From positions 372,001-436,000 of the forward strand of contig NZ_CAHJXO010000001.1 of NCBI RefSeq assembly GCF_903645305.1: a DNA stretch of 64,000 nt. Reading direction: 5' to 3'. The notes beneath the pieces are model-generated. The model saw only the letters and a list, made by a program, of their open reading frames with translations. It was not told where the DNA came from and searched no databases. Each line of letters opens with the position of its first letter. Within the stretch, counting starts at the first letter, position 1. This document shows, piece by piece, positions 1 to 9,546 of the stretch. This DNA comes from Corynebacterium sp. Marseille-P4321. Its GTDB lineage: Bacteria > Actinomycetota > Actinomycetes > Mycobacteriales > Mycobacteriaceae. Both the position numbers and the translations under genes were made by a program.

Positions 1-299
1 GTGGCATGACTGCCGGAAAATTCGAGATGCGCTTACACAGCGCCATGACATGGGGGTATCGGGGGTCGTGACAGACGCGAACCAAGGCGGCGACAGGCGT
101 AATTTTCGCGACATATGTCTTTCCTGAACACCCTTAAGCTGCATGTTTGGGCAGAATCGACGCCTCTGTGAGTTAGTAGTACATTCCTATCTGTGCCCAA
201 GCTGGGCTAGGTCTCCCAGGGGTGATTCCCAGAATCCCGGAGCCCTCAATCGCTGACCTGAACGGCCCAGCGACCACCACATCCGAAAGGAACACACTC
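1..299. other. Upstream region of pilus operon, no gene seen
   Basis: I see no convincing coding sequence here. The stretch just before the pilin gene probably carries the pilus operon promoter and a leader, but no hexamer pair is good enough to name. A weak TTGGGC at 147-152 is followed by TA-rich sequence around 173-182. The pilin Shine-Dalgarno (GAAAGGAA, about 285-292) closes the region. Confidence 0.4.
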
Positions 300-1907
300 A
301 TGGCAGTAGCCCTAAAGAAAACCGCGGCGATCGCTATCGCTGCAGGTTTCGCCATCTCCGGCGCCGCCGGTATGGCAGCCACGGAAGCTCTGGCTCAACC
401 GGCCGCAGCGACGTCTGCGTTCACGGGTACGCAAAACATCCCGTCCGACTGGACCACCGGCAACCTTTACATCAACAAGTTCGAGAACGCGACCTCGGGT
501 ACTGCGGGCAACGGCGAGAAAATCGACGACACGTCGAAGCTCGGGCGCCCGATGCAGGGCGTGAAGTACTCCATCATCAAGCTCGATGGCCTCGATGTGC
601 GCAAGAACTCGGACTGGCAGAAGTTCGCCACCTTCAACACCCTGAACAACAACGGTGCTCTACCGGAAGGGGTCACGGAGGGCACAAAGACCGAGGTCAC
701 TACTGACGCAGATGGTCTGGCAACCGCAGAGCTGCCGATCGGCTTCTACAAGGTGGTTGAAACGGTCCCGGAGGGTTACACCGCCAAATCCAACCCCTTC
801 TACGTCTCGCTTCCGATGACGGACCCGTCCAACCGCTCTCAGTGGATGCGCGACGTGTACGTCTACCCGAAGAACCAGGGCCCGGAGGAAACCAGCAGGC
901 CGACCAAGACGGTCGTGGATGCGAATAAGCACGCTGGCGAGATCATTGAGTACCCGGTCTCGCAGGTGCTGCCGAACACTGCCGACACCCGCGCCAACGG
1001 TTTTGCATACTACGCAGTTCGAGATGTGGTTCCGCAGGATCGTTTGGAGCTACCGACTGCGAACGACGCGGCCAGCGCTGTTAAAGATGTCACGGTGAAC
1101 GGAACGGCTCTGACCGCGGGCACTGACTACTTCGTTCAGCTCGACAATGCCGGCAACCCGGTTGTGACCTTCTCCAAGTCTCGAGTCGATCAGCTCAAGG
1201 CCAATGACACCGTTGAGATCAACTTCCAGTTCAGGGTCAAGGCTGTTGCCGGCGAGGAACTCGGTTCTGTCGAGAACGAGCTCGAGACCTACCCGGTCCC
1301 AGGCAACGCGACCAACCCGCCGACCCCGCCGACCGACACCCCGCCGGACACCCCGTGGGAGCCGCCGACAGATACCCCGCCGGACACCCCGGAGCACAAC
1401 CCGAACTCCTACTTCGGCAACGCGTACCTGACGAAGAAAGACGCCTCCGCCAAGACCGCGATTAAGGGTGCGCAGTTCTCGGTCTACGGTGGCGCCTGCT
1501 CCACCGTAGACACCTCCACCACGGCGTTGATGACGGCGACTACTGGCGACGACGGCCGCGCAGACTTCCTCGGCCTGCACGTCAACAACTTCGAGAACGA
1601 TGCAGCGACGGGGGAGACCCAGACGACTCCGAAGAGCTACTGCCTCGTCGAGTCGCAGGCAGCCCCGGGCTACGAGCTTCTTGCCCAGCCGATCGATTTC
1701 CAGATCCTCGTCGAGGGCCAGGATGCCGCAGGCAAGGGTGGCACCGTGAAGGCTGTCAACCTCACCACCGACCAAAACCTGACGGACAACACCAGGCTGA
1801 ACCTGCCGCTTACCGGTGGCAACGGCATCTGGTTTGTTCTCGCCATCGGCGCGATCCTCGTCGCAGCTGGCGGTGCTTACTCCTACGCACAGCGTCGTAA
1901 CGCGTAA
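300..1907 (+). CDS. spaA: SpaA-type major pilin, LPLTG-anchored shaft subunit
   Basis: A 535-residue secreted pilin expected to form the covalently linked shaft of a sortase-assembled pilus. It has a signal peptide (residues 1 to about 35, ending near ALA-QPA). A pilin motif WMRDVYVYPK runs from W182 to the presumed cross-linking Lys191. Cna-B/isopeptide-type domains carry E-box-like segments (YKVVETVPEGY and YCLVESQAAPGY). A PPTDTPPDTP-rich linker separates the domains. The sorting signal LPLTG is at residues 502-506, followed by a hydrophobic segment and a basic tail. The ATG at 300 is chosen because GAAAGGAA precedes it and it starts the signal peptide; an in-frame ATG at 222 would add 26 non-signal residues. 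It is the first gene of the pilus operon, directly upstream of the sortase. The symbol is by analogy to C. diphtheriae. Confidence 0.93.
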   Translation: MAVALKKTAAIAIAAGFAISGAAGMAATEALAQPAAATSAFTGTQNIPSDWTTGNLYINKFENATSGTAGNGEKIDDTSKLGRPMQGVKYSIIKLDGLDVRKNSDWQKFATFNTLNNNGALPEGVTEGTKTEVTTDADGLATAELPIGFYKVVETVPEGYTAKSNPFYVSLPMTDPSNRSQWMRDVYVYPKNQGPEETSRPTKTVVDANKHAGEIIEYPVSQVLPNTADTRANGFAYYAVRDVVPQDRLELPTANDAASAVKDVTVNGTALTAGTDYFVQLDNAGNPVVTFSKSRVDQLKANDTVEINFQFRVKAVAGEELGSVENELETYPVPGNATNPPTPPTDTPPDTPWEPPTDTPPDTPEHNPNSYFGNAYLTKKDASAKTAIKGAQFSVYGGACSTVDTSTTALMTATTGDDGRADFLGLHVNNFENDAATGETQTTPKSYCLVESQAAPGYELLAQPIDFQILVEGQDAAGKGGTVKAVNLTTDQNLTDNTRLNLPLTGGNGIWFVLAIGAILVAAGGAYSYAQRRNA

Positions 1908-1984
1908 GCAATTCGCGGTGTAACCGCACGCTGCCCGCGATCCGTGCGGGCAGCGACCAAACTTCGTACACGGAAAGGGGAGCA

Positions 1985-2899
1985 GTGGTGTCCACAGCTC
2001 TTGTCGAGCCACCAGCTCAAGGGCCCGTCCCTCAGGCGGATGCTCCGCGGCGGAAGAAACAGTCGAAGATTGTGCCGCTGCTCCTCGTTCTCGCTGGGAT
2101 CCTGGTGCTGTTGTACCCGGTGGTTGCCACCTACATGGCAAACCGGAACCAGTCCGTGGTGTCCCAGGTGTACACGGATACAACTTCACAAATCTCGCAG
2201 GAACAAAACGACGCCATTATCGGCGCGGCGAAAAGGTACAACGCAGACAGTGTCGGTGGACCGATTCTCGATCCCTGGCTTGCCCGCATTCGCGAAGACA
2301 ACGCGGCGTACATGGAGTACCTCAAGCAGTTGGACTTCGGTACGGACGCGATGGCTCGCGTGGTCATCCCGTCGATCCACTCGGACTTGCCCATTTACCA
2401 CGGCACCACCGAAGAAGTGCTGGAGAAGGGCATCGGTCACCTTTTCGGTACCTCGCTGCCGGTAGGCGGTGAGGGGACTCACGCGGTGCTGACTGGACAC
2501 ACAGGCCTCACACGCGCGACGCTCTGGGACAACCTCGCAGACGTCAAACCCGGCGATGCTGTGTATATCCAGGTCGGCTTGGAAAAGATGAAGTACCAGG
2601 TGGATGGCTCCAAGGTTGTCCTCCCGGAGGAAACTCAGTCCCTTCACCCTGAGCCGGGTGCGGACAAACTCACTCTGGTTACCTGCACCCCTTACGGCAT
2701 CAACTCGCACCGCCTCCTGGTGGAGGCGCACCGGGTGCCGATGGATGCTGAGGGCGAGCAGGTGTTCACACAGCCGCTTACTCCTTGGCAAAACTGGATG
2801 ACATGGGTGCTCGTCGCAGTAACCGCGATCCTCCTGTTCATGCTGATTACGTACCTGCGACGCAAGAGCAAGCAACGGTCAGGAAAGGCCGAGGTATAG
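1985..2899 (+). CDS. srtC: Class C (pilin-polymerising) sortase
   Basis: A 304-residue membrane transpeptidase that should cleave LPXTG pilins and link them through the pilin lysine. It has an N-terminal membrane segment (about 28-48) and a second hydrophobic segment near the C-terminus (about 275-293), typical of class C enzymes. The catalytic triad is visible as His172 (LTGHTGLT), Cys234 (TLVTCTP) and Arg243 (SHRLLV). The DPW lid motif of pilus sortases is at 96-98. The start is GTG at 1985 after GGAAAGGGG; GTG at 1988 is equally possible. It lies between the major and minor pilin genes and is the only class C sortase in the locus, so it probably polymerises the whole fibre. Confidence 0.95.
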   Translation: MVSTALVEPPAQGPVPQADAPRRKKQSKIVPLLLVLAGILVLLYPVVATYMANRNQSVVSQVYTDTTSQISQEQNDAIIGAAKRYNADSVGGPILDPWLARIREDNAAYMEYLKQLDFGTDAMARVVIPSIHSDLPIYHGTTEEVLEKGIGHLFGTSLPVGGEGTHAVLTGHTGLTRATLWDNLADVKPGDAVYIQVGLEKMKYQVDGSKVVLPEETQSLHPEPGADKLTLVTCTPYGINSHRLLVEAHRVPMDAEGEQVFTQPLTPWQNWMTWVLVAVTAILLFMLITYLRRKSKQRSGKAEV

Positions 2900-2901
2900 C
2901 A

Positions 2902-4308
2902 ATGAAACAATTACGGCTCCTTCCCTGGCCGGCGGTATTACTTATCGCTTTCCTGATGGTTCTCGGTCTGCCTGTGGCCCAGGCGCAAAACGCCTCCACC
3001 ATTGACGCAGCGCGCACCGGTTCGCTTACCATCCACAAGTCTGAGGGGGACCCGTTCACGCAGTATGGCGATCCGTCGAGAGGCGGAGCAACTGCGGAAC
3101 GTGCGCCACTCGAGGGCATCCCGTTCGAAATCCGACGGGTGACTAGCCTCGATGTGTCGAGCAACAAGGGTTGGCGCGACTACGCCAAAACCAACATCGA
3201 AGACTTCTTCGCCGGAGGCGCCCGCGAGAAGCAGCTCGGCGAGAAGCGGGTGGCGAGCACCGACGCGAACGGAAACGCGAGATTCGACGACTTGCCATTG
3301 GGCTTTTACTACGTCTCGGAACTCCCGACTGTGGGCCAAGACAGGTCACTCTCTCTGATCCGCCCGTTCATCGTTTCGGTGCCTGGCACCGATCCCGCCA
3401 CCAGGGAGCGGTGGCTTTACGACGTCACCGTGAACGCCAAGGACCAACGCCTGCAGATTAATAAAGCGCGTGACCGTGAGCGAGGCATTGTTGGCGACGA
3501 GATCCGCTACACGATGTCTGCGACCTCACCAGCGCCGCAAGCCGACGGGAAGATCCACCGCTACGAAATCGTGGATCCGCTCCAGTCTGATCTCACGTAC
3601 ATCGGCAACCCCGAGGTAACCCTCACAGACGGTCACGGCAAGCAAGAGATCTTGCCGGGTTCCAACTACCGCGTTGAGGCAATCGAAGGGCGGATCGTGA
3701 GAATGCAATTGAATGAGCGGGGCCGTGAAAAACTCGCTGCGATCCGTCTGGGAAATCCAGCCGCGCAAGTGACCCTTAGCTTTACTACGCGAATCGCCCG
3801 CGATCCCGATGACCACGTGATCCGCAACACTTCATACTTGCTCACCGAGGGTTACCCAGAGTTCGACTCCGGCAAACCTCGCCAGGGCGTGCCCTCGAAC
3901 GAGGTGACCACAATCGTGGAAGATTCGGATCCGGGCAATGAGCCTTCCAAGACACCGACGCCAACCAGCGTGACGTCCACCGAGCCGACAACATCCGTGT
4001 TTACGCCGGTACCCCCGCCAAGCGACGAGCCCTCGACAGTTACCTCGACTCGCAAGACCACGATCCCGAACGAGTCAATTACCCGGGAAGTGGGTACTGG
4101 TGAGCGCGTTACCGTGACGAATGTTCGGGAAGCTAATTCCCGAGAGAACGTGACGGTTACTGGTATACCCGGCAGCGACGACCCGCGCCGCTCCGGACCG
4201 TTGGCCTCCACCGGCGCTGACGTTCTATGGGCTGCTGGAGTGGGTGCGGTACTGGTGCTTGCCGGAATCTTCCTGGCAACGCGCCGCAGGGAGGACAGCA
4301 ATGAATAG
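2902..4308 (+). CDS. SpaB-like minor pilin with LASTG sorting signal
   Basis: A 468-residue secreted protein, probably the minor or basal pilin. The signal peptide ends near AQA (about residue 28). An N-terminal Cna-B-like region is followed by a degenerate pilin-type motif WLYDVTVNAK, then an isopeptide-type domain (GDEIRYTM), a Pro/Thr/Ser-rich spacer (about 345-400) and a C-terminal sorting signal. The signal reads LASTG (434-438) where LPXTG is usual, followed by a membrane segment and the tail RRRED. The ATG at 2902 follows the sortase stop by 2 nt and has AGGAAAGG upstream, so translation is probably coupled. The Pro-to-Ala change suggests anchoring by a different sortase from the shaft pilin (inference). 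Confidence 0.85.
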   Translation: MKQLRLLPWPAVLLIAFLMVLGLPVAQAQNASTIDAARTGSLTIHKSEGDPFTQYGDPSRGGATAERAPLEGIPFEIRRVTSLDVSSNKGWRDYAKTNIEDFFAGGAREKQLGEKRVASTDANGNARFDDLPLGFYYVSELPTVGQDRSLSLIRPFIVSVPGTDPATRERWLYDVTVNAKDQRLQINKARDRERGIVGDEIRYTMSATSPAPQADGKIHRYEIVDPLQSDLTYIGNPEVTLTDGHGKQEILPGSNYRVEAIEGRIVRMQLNERGREKLAAIRLGNPAAQVTLSFTTRIARDPDDHVIRNTSYLLTEGYPEFDSGKPRQGVPSNEVTTIVEDSDPGNEPSKTPTPTSVTSTEPTTSVFTPVPPPSDEPSTVTSTRKTTIPNESITREVGTGERVTVTNVREANSRENVTVTGIPGSDDPRRSGPLASTGADVLWAAGVGAVLVLAGIFLATRRREDSNE

Positions 4309-4363
4309 CCGCCTAGCCGATCAGAAACAGGAAAATCGACCGTTCTCGTTAGGAAGTAGAGCA

Positions 4364-7300
4364 ATGAACAAACGTGCGCTGCTTAACATCTCAGCCTTCG
4401 TCGGAGTGCTGGTACTTATCCTCGGTGTGATGGTCTTTCCGATTAGCCGTATGGCTATTGCGTCGGCGCAAACTGTGAACGAAGATAGCATCGATCAAGG
4501 CCCTGCCCTCCCCGTCGAGGAAAGTCTTGATCCGGAATTCGCCGAAACGGATTCCGTGAATTTGCCACGGTTAGCCACTTACGCAGCTACTGAAGAATCG
4601 CCCGGTACGGAAGCAAACTGCACGGAGGTGAGCATTCCCATCGCCAACGTTTTCGCTGGCCCTGGAACCCGTACTACTGCTGCTATTCAGTCTGATTTCG
4701 GGAACATAACGGGGAAAACAACGCTCGTAAATTTGAATATTACGTCTTCGGTGGATTTCAACTACAAGTTCACCGACTGGTCGGTTGATATTGCTGGCCA
4801 AGTTTATAACAGTGGCAATGATTTCCAGCTGATTCAGAATAATCCCCGTAGTGCCACTCTCACTTTCAATGAGCCGGTCCGTGTGAAAGCTTCGCAGCGA
4901 ATGGTTATTCACACCTATTTCAACGGTCGGCCGAGCGCAGCAAAACCGGTCATCATTGCAGACGGTCTGGCTTGTCCCAGCGACAACCAGCCCAAAACTG
5001 CCGCTCCGGACGACGTATGTACGACTACAGAAGCAAACACTAACGACCCTGTTTCGACCGGTACAGGCAACTTCACTCAGACTAACCAGATTCCCGCCGG
5101 GTGGGCCTCGCGGCCTCTTGCGCGACCCGTGCGACTCGAAAGTATTGAGTTTGGCGTTAAATCCGGCCAAAATATCGTAAAGAGCGTTTCTGCTCAGGGA
5201 GGAAATCAGGGCTATTTCGTTGTGGAAGTAACGCTCCCCGATGACGAGGGGCTTGTCACTTATGTGGGTGGCGAGGATTTCACCGTCAGCGGTAACTGGT
5301 CCGACGATTCGGGTTCTGACTTCGTACTCAATTTTTATAACCCTCCTGCTTTGCCAGACGGTGCCGAAGTGCAGGTGAAATTCCTTACTCATGGGCCAAT
5401 CGACGCTGCGGCGCGTGCGATGAAGCCTGATAACATCGAGCTTCTATTCGTGGGCAAAACGTGCGAGGGTGGCAAGGTTCCTCCGGCCTACGAGTGGGCA
5501 CCTCTACAGGGTTCCGGTGATGGCACAAATAAAGAAACCGAGTCCGAAGGTGTCGGTGGTTATGCGACTATTCGACAGTACGCGCGGGCGTTTAACCCCA
5601 ACGTTCACTCGTCAAATGACTCAGCTATTGCGTCGAACGATCTTCGGTACACGAAGGGCGCAACCTTTGAGTTGTGGCTTGGCGATCGGAATAGCACCAC
5701 GAGTGGGCCGGTGACGCGGATTAACCGCCCGGAAGCAACATGCACCATTGCAGACAATGGGTTCTGTGATCTACGCGTGCCCACCACCGTCAACGGTAGA
5801 TCTACCGAATATGTAGGCAAACGCGTATGGGTGGTTCAGACAAAGGCAGCGGATGGTGCCTACTGGGGTAACGAAATCAAAACTGGCGACTACGACGGCC
5901 CTGAGAAAACTACTCGCACCATCGGGTACACAGATCCGCTCAAGGATGGCAAGACCTACAACGCTTCCTTAACGGGCAACGACCGTGAACAATCGTTTGG
6001 TGCCGCAGTTCAAGCATTGGACAATCCCAACTTGCCACCGACTTGCAATCCTGGTCCGAAAATCGCCCTGGTTATGGATCTGTCCGCGTCAATCTCCGAA
6101 GACGAAATGCGCACGTACCAGAACGCATTGACCGGCCAGGGCGGACTCGTGGACAAACTCGCAGGCACGAATTCTTCCCTGTCTGCTTACACCTTCAGTT
6201 GGGGCTCTCCATCTGAAAACAACCAATCAATTAGAAATTACTCCGATTTGGTGAATGTCGATACGAATCCGGACCTGGCCAAGAAGATTATTAACGACAG
6301 AATGAATCGAGGGGGCCGCACCAACTGGAACCAAGGCTTAGCTGCCGCCTACGAAGGAGGGAAGAATATTAATGACCCCGCTCGGCCTGATCGAAAAAGG
6401 TACGATCTCGTCCTGTTTATCACGGATGGAAACCCGAACACCACCGGTTCGCAGGAGTACCGCCCGGCAGGAAACGACGTTTCGTTAAAGGCCCTAGAAG
6501 GCGGTGTCTACGCTGCCAACGAGCTTAAGGCCGAAGGAACCCGGGTAGTTGCCGTTGCTGTAGGCCGGGAAGGACAAAACACTCCGGAGAATCTTCGCCT
6601 CATTTCTGGTCAGAAGGAGAATGTCGACTACTTCAACCACAACTGGGACCAGCTGGCTGAAAGTGTCTCGTCGATCGTCCGCGGTGTGTCCTGCCAGGGC
6701 AAGATCACAGTTACTAAAGAGATTGTCAACGAGCAGGGTGAGAAGATTGCCGATGGCGCTGATTGGGGCTTCACTGCCGGTTTGAATGACGTGGCAGGTA
6801 AGTCGAACGTCAGCAACGGAAACATCCGAGTGGTGAATACGCCGGATGCTGGCCGCGAGGTGCAACAAGATACTAAAGCCAACGGTACCGCAACGTGGGG
6901 TGTCAATTTCAACACCGAATCCACCGCTGATGCTCGGGCCACGGCGTATCTCTCTGAAGAAGAAAAGGCCGGTTACAAATTCCGCGAAGCGGTGTGTAAA
7001 CGAACTGATCTCAATGGGAAAGTGAAACAAGAGAAGACGATCTCCGAGTTGAGCTCCGGACGTATTGAACTCGGAGAGATTGCGCTTGAGGAAAATTGGG
7101 ACTGTTTAGTCCGAAACCAGAAATCGGCACCGAAGGTCGACCTGAATAAGCAGGTTGTCGACTACAAGCAGCTTTCTACTGGAGATAATGCAGGGAAGTG
7201 GCAAATCGATTACGACGTTACGGTTACAAATTCTGGTGACACAGACGTTAAGTACTCGTTGAATGACGAACTTCGCTACGGACAAGGTCTGAACCCTGAG

Positions 7301-8575
7301 GAAGCAACATGGAGGAAGTTTGAGGGTACGAACAGCACACCAGTCAATCAGGGGCGTTGGACGAACCTAGGTTCGAACAAGACTGCGGCTCTCGCTCAGG
7401 ATGACGTGGTTGAAAGTAGCTCGCTCCACCGCTACCGCGTTACCGTGATCGCTTCGCTTGAGCAGGGGACAGCTTATCCTGCAGGACGTGCGTGCGTGTT
7501 TACCAATGGCGTCCCGGAGCCGGGCGGATTCCTCAACACCGCATCGCTGACACCCGAAGGGCTCGACTCACAAAACGCCAGCGCATGTGCTGAGCCGGAG
7601 GTGCCCGAGATCCTAAAGGTGGGAAAGCAGGTTGAGCCCATCGGTGATGGTGAATACGAAGCGACGTACTTACTGACGGTCAGGAACAGGACGAACATCC
7701 AGCGTGAGGGGTACACCGCTATCAACAAGAACCTGGTGTACTCGTTGACTGATCAGCCGAGCTTCCCTGAAGCTGCGACCGTGACCGGTTGGACTGTCTC
7801 AGCTCGGAGTGGAGTTAGCAATTTCTCGGAAAAGCAGATTAACTCTGGAACGTTGCCTATCGAGGTCGTGCCAGAGTCGGCTCCGCAGGTGATCGCACCA
7901 GGAACTCAGCATCAGTATGAGGTAAAGATTCGGTACAAGCTCGAAGGGCTTACGAACGTGTCGGCCCTCAAGTGTGAAAGCAATGGTGGCACTGGTGGGT
8001 TACGCAACACTGCAACGGTGAAATCCGGCGCACAAACCAGGGACGCTGTTGCTTGCTTAGACGGCCCAGATCCCACTCCGACGTTCAAGATTGGCGTTGA
8101 AAAATGGGGTGACGATGGTTCAGGACTAAAGAACCTGGGTGATCCAGCGAGCGGAAATAGCTATGGCTTCGAAATCCGAAGCGGGGAAGTAGTGACGCAG
8201 CTGACGAAGTTTTCGGACTCCGAGAACGGCGGATACCTCACGGCTGATCTTGAGCTCGAGCCAGGCACTCAGTACCAGCTGGTTGAGACCGAAGCTCCGG
8301 TGGGATATGAGCTCCTGCCTGCGCCGGTGACGTTCACGATCACTCGCCAAACAGACGGTTCGTACGAGTTGCAGATCCAGGATTCCGGAACAGTGTCAAA
8401 TGTCGTTGCCGTAGACGCTGTTGGAGACCCGAACTTGCGGTTGTTGAAGGTCACCGACGTCCGGCGCGGCGAGTTGCCCCACACCGGTGGCGTAGGCGTC
8501 CAGCTGCCGATTCTGCTCGGCGGCGCCCTGATCGCCGCGGGCGCTTTGATGGGGAGGCGCAAGGTCGCAGCCTAA
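4364..8575 (+). CDS. SpaC-type pilus tip adhesin with von Willebrand factor A domain
   Basis: A 1403-residue surface protein, probable tip pilin and adhesin. The signal peptide covers roughly residues 1-37. A VWA domain lies at about 565-780 with the metal-ion-dependent adhesion site DxSxS at D572-S576 (MDLSASIS) and the FITDGNP loop at about 685-691. Several DUF11/Cna-type beta domains follow, then a final Cna-B domain with E-box-like LVETEAPVGY. The sorting signal LPHTG is at 1371-1375, with a membrane segment and RRK tail. ATG 4364 is chosen because the signal peptide starts there and AGGAAG precedes it. ATG 4301, overlapping the upstream stop and also preceded by a GGGAGG, is an alternative. 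It is the last gene of the operon before the terminator. Its AT content looks higher than in the flanking core genes (by eye), which hints at different ancestry. Confidence 0.9.
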   Translation: MNKRALLNISAFVGVLVLILGVMVFPISRMAIASAQTVNEDSIDQGPALPVEESLDPEFAETDSVNLPRLATYAATEESPGTEANCTEVSIPIANVFAGPGTRTTAAIQSDFGNITGKTTLVNLNITSSVDFNYKFTDWSVDIAGQVYNSGNDFQLIQNNPRSATLTFNEPVRVKASQRMVIHTYFNGRPSAAKPVIIADGLACPSDNQPKTAAPDDVCTTTEANTNDPVSTGTGNFTQTNQIPAGWASRPLARPVRLESIEFGVKSGQNIVKSVSAQGGNQGYFVVEVTLPDDEGLVTYVGGEDFTVSGNWSDDSGSDFVLNFYNPPALPDGAEVQVKFLTHGPIDAAARAMKPDNIELLFVGKTCEGGKVPPAYEWAPLQGSGDGTNKETESEGVGGYATIRQYARAFNPNVHSSNDSAIASNDLRYTKGATFELWLGDRNSTTSGPVTRINRPEATCTIADNGFCDLRVPTTVNGRSTEYVGKRVWVVQTKAADGAYWGNEIKTGDYDGPEKTTRTIGYTDPLKDGKTYNASLTGNDREQSFGAAVQALDNPNLPPTCNPGPKIALVMDLSASISEDEMRTYQNALTGQGGLVDKLAGTNSSLSAYTFSWGSPSENNQSIRNYSDLVNVDTNPDLAKKIINDRMNRGGRTNWNQGLAAAYEGGKNINDPARPDRKRYDLVLFITDGNPNTTGSQEYRPAGNDVSLKALEGGVYAANELKAEGTRVVAVAVGREGQNTPENLRLISGQKENVDYFNHNWDQLAESVSSIVRGVSCQGKITVTKEIVNEQGEKIADGADWGFTAGLNDVAGKSNVSNGNIRVVNTPDAGREVQQDTKANGTATWGVNFNTESTADARATAYLSEEEKAGYKFREAVCKRTDLNGKVKQEKTISELSSGRIELGEIALEENWDCLVRNQKSAPKVDLNKQVVDYKQLSTGDNAGKWQIDYDVTVTNSGDTDVKYSLNDELRYGQGLNPEEATWRKFEGTNSTPVNQGRWTNLGSNKTAALAQDDVVESSSLHRYRVTVIASLEQGTAYPAGRACVFTNGVPEPGGFLNTASLTPEGLDSQNASACAEPEVPEILKVGKQVEPIGDGEYEATYLLTVRNRTNIQREGYTAINKNLVYSLTDQPSFPEAATVTGWTVSARSGVSNFSEKQINSGTLPIEVVPESAPQVIAPGTQHQYEVKIRYKLEGLTNVSALKCESNGGTGGLRNTATVKSGAQTRDAVACLDGPDPTPTFKIGVEKWGDDGSGLKNLGDPASGNSYGFEIRSGEVVTQLTKFSDSENGGYLTADLELEPGTQYQLVETEAPVGYELLPAPVTFTITRQTDGSYELQIQDSGTVSNVVAVDAVGDPNLRLLKVTDVRRGELPHTGGVGVQLPILLGGALIAAGALMGRRKVAA

Positions 8576-8604
8576 GCGCTGGAGCCCGCTCTAAATGCGC
8601 ACAG

Positions 8605-8647
8605 AAAGGGCCCGGCTCAATTGAGATTGATTGGGCCGGGCCTTTTT
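8605..8647 (+). terminator. Rho-independent terminator of pilus operon
   Basis: A roughly 12-bp stem (GGCCCGGCTCAA pairing with TTGGGCCGGGCC, one G-T wobble) is followed by CTTTTTG, 30 nt after the tip-adhesin stop codon. Confidence 0.9.
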
Positions 8648-8731
8648 GTCGCGCAAGACTATTGTCAGCAGCGGGCCCGGACCAAGTTCGCGCTGCGAGA
8701 TCTCTCAGGTAGCGCTAATTTTTGACGCATA

Positions 8732-9421
8732 ATGTCCCGCCGCGCACTCGCCGCCACCACCGCTGCCATTTTCGCCGCCGCCATCGCCGCCGTACCCGCT
8801 AGCGCCGCCCAGCCGGAGGCGTTCCCCGAATCCACCCGTCCATACCTGTACTTCCAGAGCTTCGACGGGGTGGACAACCCCGCACACTTCACGCAAAACC
8901 TGCCGGACGGCTTGTCGCAAGACGTCAAGGGCGTGACCTCGGGCGAGGCCCGCTGGAACGGCTGGACCATCTCCGACGCGCGGCACTGGACGTGGGCGTC
9001 CGGCACTGACGAGCGCCACTACTTCACGCAGGGACACGATCAGTTCGCCATCATCGATTCGAAGCAGCAGCGGCTGGCTGAGCGCGACTCAATGGACGCG
9101 CGCATGACCACCGAGCCGATCAACGTGAGCGGGCAGACCAAGGTCGCCCTCGAGTTCGACCAGCACTACCGCCAGGGCAAGAAGGGGCAAACCGCACTGG
9201 TTGCGGTGAGGTTCGATGGTGGGGAACCGGATGTCGTCGATAGGCTGACCAGCAACCGCTACTCCTCCCACGAGTACTACGAGCTCGCGGTACCGGAAGG
9301 CGCGACAACTATGCAGGTGACGTTTAGCTACCTCGGCGGCAACGACGACTACTGGTGGGCCGTGGACAAAGTGGCGGTGCGCGCGCCGTTTACCCAAGTG
9401 TTTAGACCACGTGTTCAGTAA
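8732..9421 (+). CDS. Secreted protein with MAM/choice-of-anchor-J-like jelly-roll domain
   Basis: A 229-residue exported protein of unknown function. Residues 1 to about 25 form an Ala-rich signal peptide (cleavage near SAA-QP). The mature part reads like one jelly-roll carbohydrate-binding-type domain. It starts with YFQSFDGV, has VALEFDQHYRQ and AVRFDGGEPDVV strands in the middle and ends with NDDYWWAVDKVAVRAP, the closing strand pattern of MAM and choice-of-anchor J domains. In actinobacteria such domains often sit at the end of secreted phosphatases or peptidases; here the domain stands alone. A TAATTT at 8716-8721 could be a -10 giving an almost leaderless mRNA. There is no LPXTG or membrane anchor. 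Confidence 0.75.
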   Translation: MSRRALAATTAAIFAAAIAAVPASAAQPEAFPESTRPYLYFQSFDGVDNPAHFTQNLPDGLSQDVKGVTSGEARWNGWTISDARHWTWASGTDERHYFTQGHDQFAIIDSKQQRLAERDSMDARMTTEPINVSGQTKVALEFDQHYRQGKKGQTALVAVRFDGGEPDVVDRLTSNRYSSHEYYELAVPEGATTMQVTFSYLGGNDDYWWAVDKVAVRAPFTQVFRPRVQ

Positions 9422-9435
9422 CGGTGCGGTGAGTG

Positions 9436-9508
9436 TCGGGTAACGCCCGGGTGGGTATCGGGTAACACCCCGCAGGGGCTGGAACCCGCGCGCGCCAACA
9501 ATTAAACT
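9436..9508 (+). promoter_or_regulatory. Direct repeat plus -10 upstream of toxin-antitoxin pair
   Basis: Two direct repeats, TCGGGTAACGCCC (9436-9448) and TCGGGTAACACCC (9458-9470), lie 22 bp apart, followed by a candidate -10 TAAACT (9503-9508). The spacing suits an operator bound by the HTH antitoxin-like protein encoded just downstream (inference). Confidence 0.45.
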
Positions 9509-9546
9509 TGCATCCGTTCGTTCCGCCACAGGGGAGGAGGAGCCAA

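Noticed and set aside
222..299. Upstream ATG start for the major pilin
   Set aside because: It would put 26 polar residues before the signal peptide; the ATG at 300 has the ribosome site.
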